DNA of 64,000 nucleotides from Bombardia bombarda (taxonomy: Eukaryota; Ascomycota; Sordariomycetes; Sordariales; Lasiosphaeriaceae), in the NCBI GenBank assembly GCA_030512295.1, contig JAULSR010000007.1, positions 1,512,501-1,576,500 of the forward strand, read 5' to 3'. The notes beneath the pieces are model-generated. The model did not search any database. It was not told the DNA's origin and saw only the letters and a program-made list of their open reading frames with translations. Shown in pieces: positions 56,320 to 64,000 of the stretch (position 1 is its first letter; every line of letters starts with the position of its first letter). The position numbers were made by a program, and so were the translations under genes.

Positions 56320-57790
56320 ATGTCGATCCCGTATGACACCCCGTCGATACCACCCCCACCAGGTATCGTGTCAGACTTTGTCGATCCGCCATCCTACCAT
56401 GCCGTCACTATGGGCGTCGGCATCGCCAGTTGTGTGATCATGACCGTTTCTGTTGGTATCAGGACGTGGACCAAAGCGGTGATTCTTAGAGACATGAGGC
56501 ACGAAGATTGTACGTCTGGCCACTTACCGTTCCTGACATGAGCCTGTCAAATGGTATCTTTGATTCATTGCTGATACTCAGAAAAAGATGTCGCTCTTGT
56601 AGCTTTGGTATGTTGGCCCGCCTTCTTCAATCGTCCATCCAGTCATGCATATATGCCGGTTAACTTACACCATCATATCAGATCGGCTTCCTAGCATGGG
56701 GCATCATCTACATGTACCTCTCCCACTTGGGGCTTACGCGCGACCTGTGGAACATTCGCGCCGTCGATCTTAGCTACCTGCTTTATGTAAGGACTTTCCA
56801 GAGCCGGCGGAGTTGCAATGTGAACCACTAACTAATTCGCGTCATCACCAGTTGGCCAATGTATTCCAGCTGGTTTACCCATGGGCCATGCTCGCCGCCA
56901 AGTACTTTGTTCTGATTCAGCTCGAGAGAATCTTTTGTCCCTCAGGCTTCAAAAATTCCGTCTATTGGATCATCAAGGGCATGCTTGCCGCAACCTTTGG
57001 CTACTACATCGGCTGCTTCTTCCTCTTCCTGTTTCAGTGCGTGCCGAGGGAGAAGATCTGGAACCCGGCGATTGAAGGGACATGCGTCAACAACAACGGC
57101 GCCGTACTCTCAGCCGGCCTCATCAACCTCTTCCTCGATCTCGGCATCCTGTTTGTGCCTATCTTTGCCATTTGGAGATTGCAGATGTCGATCAAGCGCA
57201 AGCTGGGAGTCATGTCAATCTTTGCCGTCGGCATTGCGTAAGTCCAGACTCTCTTCTCCCACTACCTCCGCCTACGCAGGCCAAGGCGCCAATACTGACA
57301 ACAACATGTAGCACCTGCGCGATTGCTGTCGTCGGTGTAGTCTACCGCATCCCATTGCTGACCGAGGCCAACCAAACTGCCGCCATCTCCAAAGTCGGAC
57401 TTCTGACGTAAGTTCTGCTGGTATTCTCTCAGCACTATGTTTTGTCCTGTCCAGAACTAACAAACACCACTTACTAGATTCGCCGAGCTGGTGGGCACCA
57501 TCGTGGTAGGCTGCATGCCCACGTTTCCGCGCTTCTTCGATTACGCCTTGAAGGAAGGGGGTCCGCTCTCCCTGTTCTACTCGATACGACCGACGGTCGG
57601 ATCCGGATTCAGGAGTCGAGAAAGCAAAAGCAACCGGAACCAGACAGAGGAGGAGTCGAGGATCACAGCCGCCTCCGCCAAGCCGTCCAAGCACCGCGAG
57701 GTGGTCACGGACGAGTACATTGAGCTACACGACGGCGAATCCGGTCATAAGATCTCGCAGTGGCCGCGCGATCCTCATGAGGCGGTCTGA
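56320..57790 (+). CDS. Pth11-like/rhodopsin-fold integral membrane protein (six exons, one junction problem)
   Basis: Seven-helix membrane protein of the fungal rhodopsin-like/Pth11 group, candidate surface sensor. Join(56320..56509,56582..56607,56682..56786,56852..57237,57312..57407,57478..57790), nominal 371 aa. Helices include MGVGIASCVIMTVSVGIR, IGFLAWGIIYMYL, VYPWAMLAAKYFVLI, LAATFGYYIGCFFLFLFQ, GLINLFLDLGILFVPIFAI, VMSIFAVGIATCAIAVVGVV and AELVGTIVVGCM. Conserved points: Cys in FQCVP and the CVNN loop. The cytosolic tail (about 75 residues) is polar, with many Ser/Thr. Exon 2 is only 26 nt. The exon 1-exon 2 junction by canonical GTACGT/CAG creates codon TAA (T|AA), so either this junction or the sequence is wrong. 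Confidence 0.75.
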
Positions 57791-59669
57791 TGGACCTGAA
57801 CCGGACTGCTGCTTTGCTGCCAGTGTTGCACACATGTCACGACGGTGTTTTGGCGCACGCATATCATGATTGTGGATATTACAAAAGCACCTTGTTGTGG
57901 GGTTGTTTTGCTTGATTGCTCACGAGATACCTGCCTCGGTAGTTGCATGTAGTTGCTGGAGTTAATGTCATGTTTTGTGTGTATCATCCATGTATATAGA
58001 TAGTAGTAGTACTTATTACGGCCATACTGGGAGGGACGATCAAAACGCGTTAGATACCAATTCACAACTTGTTTATTGTCGTATAGCATATAGGTGGAGT
58101 TGGTTGCCAAAGAGTGCAACACATGTGTTTTTGCGCTCTCGTCACATTTATCAGAATGGGCAACTTCTACGTTGGAATACTGGACACTTGGATGACATCC
58201 AGTAACGACGACAGCAAAGACAGAAAGTTGTATCTGCACTTCAGCCCCTGAAGTTCAGAGTCTGGAGTGTAGGAGCGCCAATGATATTCCGTCCACGGGT
58301 CTTCACGATTGGACGAATTACCATCGCGCCAACAGTGAGGACAGCGGAATTATCGAAAGGTTCTGGAGAAAAAGAAACAAAAGTAGGAGAATCGGGACGA
58401 CAGGGGCGTCGACCAGCCACATAGGTAGCCGGACGATATGACCCGATCAGGCGGTTGAGGAAAAAAAAACACAAGGGGAAAAGAAGAAACAAAACCACGC
58501 AGCCAAGGGGCTAGGAGATTTTGTGCGTCAAGACTGTCTGTCCCTGCATTACACATATGGTCCCACGAGACTGGATTGATTCACTGGACCCGCAAGACGT
58601 GCTGACAAACTGTCACGCAATCGATTCATATTTGATCTCTCAGGCGGGTAAGTGCGTCCAATACTTGAAACGCAACTGTCATTGAGCGAGTTTCTCTCTT
58701 CTCCCCTGACTCGCCGCAGCTTGTAAAATTGGTGGCGTTGGGGGCACGGAGAGCAAAGTAAGGGGGGTTCAACAAGGTGGGGGCGAACCACGGAACCACG
58801 AAAACAACGGCAAAGCATCAAAAAGGGGGAGAAATAAGAAGTGCTCCTTGTGTGGTCTAGACTTGGTTGGACCTTGTTCCTGCCTATCCGGCTGGATCGG
58901 CCGGTTGCTTCGATGTGGAGGAGTGAGGGGGTCTCCATTTTGTGAGATGGGATGGATTTCTTCTCCGGGGACCGGGGACTTGGGAGCGGAGTTGTTGGTG
59001 GACGCAACACTGAAATGAAACCTACACAGTACACCACAGTATGATTGTCTAGACCTGGCCATGGCCCATTTCCGACAAGGCTCGAGATGTTCTGGGCTGA
59101 CGAGACGACATTGCGCCGTATGCGGTGTAACATAACGATTATGATGCTTGGGTAGGTACCTAGGTGAGGTTGAAGACCCGGCCCGGGCAAAAAGGATGAC
59201 AGTGCATGACCGATGGGGAAAGAAGTTTCGGTGGATATGTCGTCTTGGCACCGACAGCTTGGCACCTGTGGCACAGCAAGCGAAACTTGTCTCCGGCTTC
59301 TCCAGCCGCCAACAACCACTGACCACAGCCGAAAGCGGACGTTCTGACCAGATATAAACTAGCATAAACTCTAACTGAAAAGAGAGCGGGATTATGCCAC
59401 ATCGACATGTGCATAACACGCTGCATGCGGGATTGGTCATTGGAGCAATCGTCGATAGTATCAAGCGCATGATTACACAGTATACTGGCTACATGGCTCA
59501 CCGCTAAGGCGTCAATCCGATCGGCATCCAACGGTCAAATCGTGGTTGGGCCCGGGCCTGATATGAGCTGTCAAGATTTGGGGGCCCAAAACAGCTGCAA
59601 TGTCTGGTCATTACTATCTCCAGGTATTCCTTGAGGAGTGCCCATGTCCAAACTGTGGTGACAGTGACA
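57791..59669. other. Intergenic with a dispersed element
   Basis: Contains the second copy of the hairpin element (58083-58146). Overlapping minus-strand frames of 233 and 256 codons at 58549-59470 lack domains and were not called. Confidence 0.5.
58083..58146. repeat. Dispersed element, copy 2, with hairpin
   Basis: Matches 17338-17400. Stem GTTGC (58103-58107) pairs with GCAAC (58116-58120); the 3' half shares TTTTTGCGCTCTCGTCACA exactly. Confidence 0.7.
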
Positions 59670-59698
59670 ATGACAATGACAATGACAATGACAATGAC
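59665..59698. repeat. (TGACAA)n hexanucleotide microsatellite over a start codon
   Basis: Five to six TGACAA/TGACGA units supply in-frame ATGs at 59670, 59676, 59682, 59688, 59694 and 59700 of the downstream P450. Confidence 0.95.
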
Positions 59699-61488
59699 GA
59701 TGAAGTCTGTAGAATCAAGCCTCGAGCGCCTTCTTACTCACGAGGATGTCGCTCATGTGCTGGCTTCAGTGAGAAGAAGCCCTTATATCTCGTTTGGAAT
59801 CTTAATCGTGGCGTTTCTGGCGGCACTTGTCCTACAGCGACGATACTTCTCGGCGTTGTCAGATCTTCCAGGTCCCTTCTGGGCCTCCATCTCTCGCTCT
59901 TGGCACGCCTACCACATCTTTACGGGCGACCACAACCTCCACCTCTTGGACCTCCATGAGAAACATGGCCACTTTGTACGGATAGCGCCCAACGAGGTGA
60001 GCGTGAGCCATCCCGATGGCCCACGGCTCCTGCTGCAATCGCACTTGAGAAAGGGAAACTGGTACCGCGCCTTTGCCGTGCCCGATCAGCGCTACCAAAC
60101 CCCCCAATCGACCCTCGACCCTCGAGAAAAGATCGAGCGGTCAAAGTCCTTCATCTCGGGCTTCTCCATGTCGCACCTGCTGCGGTCCGAAGAGCACTTT
60201 GACCGCAACATCAGCCGCCTCCTCGACTGGATGGACCGCTTCGCCGAGACCGAGGAGCCCATGCACCTGGACAAGTTCTTCTCGTACGTGGCCTTTGACA
60301 ACGCCGGCGAGGCCATCTTCTCGCGCTCCTTTGGCTTCATCGACCAGGGCCGCGACGTCGGCGACGCCATCCAGAACAGCCGCAGCCTCAACTGCTACAT
60401 GGGCATCGCCGGCTACTACCTCTGGTTCCACCGCCTCTTCGTCGCCAACCCCGTCATCACCTGGTCCGGCCTGCTGCCCATGGGCCACCTGTTTGCCACG
60501 GCCAACAAGGCGCTCGAGGCCCGCAGGAGGGACCCTGATGCCCGGTTTGATATCGTCGCGCACTGGTTCAGGATCCACAAGGAGAATCCCAAGCAGCTGA
60601 GCTTGAGGGACATCGAGGCCCAGGCTACCGTGAGCGTGGCGGGCGGGTCGGATACCTTGTCTTGTGAGTATTTGCATAGTGCCCGTCCTTCTTACCCCGT
60701 GACGTCAGTTTACCCCTTTTTTTTTTTTTTTGTCTAGACGCTGATGCCTCATCTCCCGCCGTACAGGCTCCCTCCAGTCCTTCGTGTACCACATGATCCA
60801 GCAGCCGGCCTCGTGGAAACGGGCCAGGGACGAGATCAGGGCCGCACAGGCGCAGGGACGGTGCCAGTCTCGCGTCATCTCCTATGAAGACACGCAGCAG
60901 CTGCCCTATACGCTAGCCTGCGTCTACGAGGGCCTGCGCAAGTTCGGGCCCGGTCCGTTTGGCTTCCCGCGCGTCGCGCCAAAGGGCGGCATCGACATTG
61001 GCGGGAGGCACTTTCCAGAGGGGACAATCTTGTCTGTTAATCCTCAGTACGCACATCCAGTATCTATCTATCCAGAAAAGGGGGTGAACAGAAAGCTGAT
61101 GCCATACACAGAATCATGCAAAACTCCAAAGACTGCTGGGGCGACGACGTGAAGGAGTGGAACCCCGACCGGTGGCTGAAGAAGGACGACCAGGGCGAGA
61201 CTACGAGCGGCATAGAGAAGATGGACAAGTACTGGTTGGTGGTGAGTACCTGATCTCTCTGGAGTTTGTTTGTAGCAGCAAGACACTGATAAACGCAATA
61301 AACAGTTCGGAATGGGCTACAACCGCTGTCCTGGCGAGCATCTTGCCGCGATCCAGCTCTTCAAGATAGCCGCCACCATTGTGAGGGACTACGATATCGC
61401 ACAGGTTGACCCCGAGAACGAGTGGAAGTGGAAGGCCTACTTCACTGTCGTTCCTCATTCATGGCCGGTGCGTATTGTCAAGGTGTGA
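59670..61488 (+). CDS. Cytochrome P450 monooxygenase (four exons)
   Basis: ER-anchored heme-thiolate monooxygenase. Join(59670..60663,60767..61046,61112..61241,61306..61488), 528 aa from the first ATG of the (ATGACA) repeat, or 518 aa from the last at 59700. Membrane anchor in ISFGILIVAFLAALVL (about residues 40-56), then the LPGPF hinge. I-helix VSVAGGSDTLSCS carries the acid and Thr for O2 activation. ExxR in YEGLRKFGP; PERW-like NPDRW; heme loop FGMGYNRCPGEH with Cys near residue 476. Intron 1 (103 nt) has a long T tract before its acceptor; GTGAGT and GTACGC donors are used. Looks like the fungal CYP group tied to secondary metabolism or benzoate-type hydroxylation; substrate not assignable. 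Confidence 0.9.
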
Positions 61489-62355
61489 GGGCATATACAT
61501 CTGGGGAAAACAAGAGATGCTCCAAGACAGCATTCAGTGGGAAGATCGGGTTGACTGGGTTGTTTATGAAATGAATGATGTGCTAGCTGGCGATAAAGAG
61601 GAAGGAATAAAAATGAGGAAGGAAGAGGAAGTTAGAGTACCTACCTATATAAGATGACGAATCATACGACATTGTATTTCTTTATGCTACCTTTCAAGTA
61701 ATAGATTTGACACATCACCTCCCATTGACCTTGCCATGTTTCCTTGTCATATTCCCTTGTACACTACCTTATCTTTATACTGACCCCTAACACCAACAAC
61801 AAGTCGTATCAGCTCTTTAATAACATAGAAACAACCACAAGTGTTGCCCATCGTTAAATGTATCAACCTATCATTCCGAACTTGGTACTTAGCAACAACC
61901 CCCTCAGCATGCGAGACTCGCATACCTGACTATTATATCCGCAGCAACGGAAGTAAGCCAGACGCGAACTTGGAAGTATATTCCAGTCCCTATTATTAGC
62001 AAAATGCTTGGTGTCTATCTCGCCATTTTTGCATGTCAATGATTACCGAACCGTGGCTTGCGGCTTTCACCAAGACATACCCCACACACACCTCTTTTCT
62101 CTTCAGTCTCCTCACCGTACCCCAGCCAAGCCAGACCCTGCATGTGCGTTATGAATCATGACTCTCAACCTGCGGCAAGATCCACCAAAGCAACATGCAA
62201 CCCACCACAAAGATCCAGCCGCCCCTTCACGATATCCACTTTACATCCATACGAATCCACAAACCATATTTACAGTCGCATGCCGTCTACATAAACGAAC
62301 AAACTGGCCGGCAATCCCATCAAACAGGATATCCACAAGATATCAAACATCATCA
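61489..62355. other. Intergenic, AT-rich
   Basis: 3' flank of the P450 and upstream flank of the tRNA-Thr gene. Nothing else supported. Confidence 0.5.
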
Positions 62356-62427
62356 GCCCGCTTGGCTCAGTGGTAGAGCGTCTCACTAGTAATGAGAAGG
62401 TCGCCAGTTCAATTCTGGTAGTGGGCA
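62356..62427 (+). tRNA. tRNA-Thr (AGT)
   Basis: 72 nt fold as a full cloverleaf: acceptor GCCCGCT/AGTGGGC (one G-T pair), D arm with GGCTCAGTGGTAGAGC (A box), anticodon stem TCTCA/TGAGA with loop CTAGTAA giving anticodon AGT, T arm CCAG-TTCAATT-CTGG (B box). No intron. Confidence 0.95.
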
Positions 62428-63084
62428 TCGAATCAGAGCTCTTGGCTTGTCTAACAAATGTAGAAATATGTTTTTGTTTCAGTTTTGTTACCACTCACTC
62501 CGATGGGTGTGTATTATTTCCGGGCAACTCAGGATGAAGAACTATAAGACAAGCAAGGCAGTGAATGGTTTTTTTTCTTGAGATATTTACTTTATAATAG
62601 AGGTTGGTTGGGTATAAATAAATGAAGAAAGACACACATAGGCGATATATATATCCAGCAGGTTAAAGACCGAATAAACTCTCTTATGATCTGAGGTATA
62701 GTTTTAAAAAAAACATTATTGCTACGTTAGTTGCTTAAGACTTGATTAGATCTTTACATATCTTAATTGTTCGACTAAATTTCGTTAAAACATTATTTAG
62801 TAATAAATGTCAAGTGTAAAGTTATAAATAAAATACACAGAAAGACTCTCTTACCTATGCTAGTTTCTATCAACGCTGTTACGCGTCATGCAAGGTCAGT
62901 GGCTCTTATCAAGTTGTCTGTATGGTCTTGACCCTGGGTTTTACATGTGCTATGTGGGTCGTCAAGGGGCAAGCAGCAGAATTTGCACCAAGTCGCACAA
63001 AAGATTGGAAAATCCCTCAATACCACCACCACAATGACCAAAAAAATAATCGCACATGCTGTGCTGATCCGTATGGAATTTGCT
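62428..63084. other. AT-rich spacer between inverted tRNA-Thr genes
   Basis: Very AT-rich with several A/T runs. No gene. Could be degenerate mobile-element sequence, but no ends or coding remnants were recognised. Confidence 0.5.
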
Positions 63085-63156
63085 TGCCCACTACCAGAAT
63101 TGAACTGGCGACCTTCTCATTACTAGTGAGACGCTCTACCACTGAGCCAAGCGGGC
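63085..63156 (-). tRNA. tRNA-Thr (AGT), second copy
   Basis: On the minus strand identical over all 72 nt to the copy at 62356-62427, in head-to-head inverted orientation about 660 bp away. Confidence 0.95.
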
Positions 63157-63894
63157 TTGATGGTGGGTGGGAATGAGATTCCGGGTTGTTCCATGGTTGA
63201 GGGATTGCGAGGTCGAGTTATGTGTGGGTGGAGGTGGAGGTAACTGGTACCTCGGCTTAGGTGGACCGCCTGTTGTGGAGCGGATGGAGCATCCGTCGAG
63301 GAGGATGCCTCGTCTTTGTTTGAAACAACCATCCGATATCAGGGCTTCCTTTCTCGGTCTTTCTTGAGGTAGGTAGATTACAGAGGACAAAAGGGACTAT
63401 ATAGTTTAAAAGGTCTCGTAGATTCCGGAACATCATCTGCCGTCGTGCTCGGTGTGAAATTACTAATGACGCAAACGCATATGTTCTTAACATAGTCCTA
63501 CCTCAACGCGTGTATGTGTTCATCTCGCTCCTGTTTATAGAAAGTCGCTTTGTAAGTGCGTTTTCCCAAAGCAAAAAGAAGCAACTAAATCTTTCGTTAA
63601 CAAACAATCATAAACAACCGTTCGAATCATAACGGCTAAACTTTTAGTGTCCTGTAAACTACTTAATTTATATATATTCTAACATTTTAAAAGTAACAAT
63701 ATATAAAAGGAAATACTAAACACCAAAGCAACCAAAAAAAAGACACGCACTATCTCTCTATCCATCCCATGACAGCATAGCCGCCATCCTGGATCAAAAA
63801 GTCAAAAATATCACATCATAAACGAAGACATGATGAAATCAAAAACACGATCCGACCCGATCACATCGGATGACGTGATCAGATAACCTAACAT
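63157..63894. other. AT-rich intergenic
   Basis: Between tRNA-Thr and tRNA-Ala. Contains TATATATATT near 63669-63680. No gene seen. Confidence 0.5.
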
Positions 63895-63979
63895 TGGACG
63901 AGCTGGGAATCGAACCCAGGACCTTTCGCATACAGGAGAGTATGCTAAGCGAACGCTCTACCAACTGAGCCACACGCCC
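63895..63979 (-). tRNA. tRNA-Ala (AGC) with a 12-nt intron
   Basis: 85 nt on the minus strand. Anticodon stem TTCGC/GCGAA encloses TTAGCA + TACTCTCCTGTA + T; removing 12 nt after position 37 leaves a seven-base loop with anticodon AGC. The acceptor has the alanine identity pair G3-U70 (GGG.../...TCC) and one T-T mismatch at 6-67. A box GGCTCAGTTGGTAGAGC, B box GGTTCGATTCC. Confidence 0.92.
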
Positions 63980-64000
63980 TGATTGGATCATCTCTTGACA

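Noticed and set aside
58549..59470. Two overlapping minus-strand open frames of 256 and 233 codons
   Set aside because: Both lack domains, signal peptides or consistent codon bias, and long overlapping frames are expected by chance in GC-rich fungal DNA.

Overview
The window looks like a stretch of a filamentous ascomycete nuclear genome (Pezizomycotina, plausibly Sordariomycetes). Genes lie on both strands, with no operons, separated by 0.3-2.8 kb. Introns are short (about 50-75 nt, a few longer), with GTRNGT donors and CTAAC/CTGAC-type branch points. Gene types are typical of such fungi: a GH7 cellulase, small secreted cysteine proteins, P450s, FAD oxidoreductases, a Pth11-like membrane protein and a TPR-CHAT protein. 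No species is assigned.

Left part (1-14 kb): the 3' end of a GH7 endoglucanase with a GPI-like tail; a six-helix membrane protein; a small unknown gene; a secreted GMC oxidoreductase; then a divergent pair that I read as ErdS (an aspartyl-tRNA synthetase fused to a DUF2156 transferase, making ergosteryl-aspartate) and ErdH (the alpha/beta hydrolase that removes the aspartate). A small secreted protein follows.

14-25 kb: a gene-poor stretch with microsatellites and degenerate tandem repeats, an F-box-like protein built of internal repeats, a small secreted 8-cysteine protein whose second exon I recovered from splice sites, an NmrA-like protein and an NTF2-like protein.

26-62 kb: many tailoring or catabolic enzymes: a DUF1772 protein, two P450s, two FAD monooxygenases, a secreted amidohydrolase, a UbiA prenyltransferase, a cupin, an SDR and a BBE-type FAD oxidase. 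A decayed TPR-CHAT gene and a Pth11-like membrane protein lie among them. No PKS, NRPS or terpene synthase is present, so a biosynthetic cluster cannot be claimed.

62.3-64 kb: two identical inverted tRNA-Thr(AGT) genes and an intron-containing tRNA-Ala(AGC).

Two window-wide signals stand out. First, five otherwise good genes each miss exactly one base, in or next to short G/C runs, which suggests homopolymer under-calls in the assembly. Second, most genes switch from C-ending codons in the 5' part to G/T-ending codons near the 3' end.
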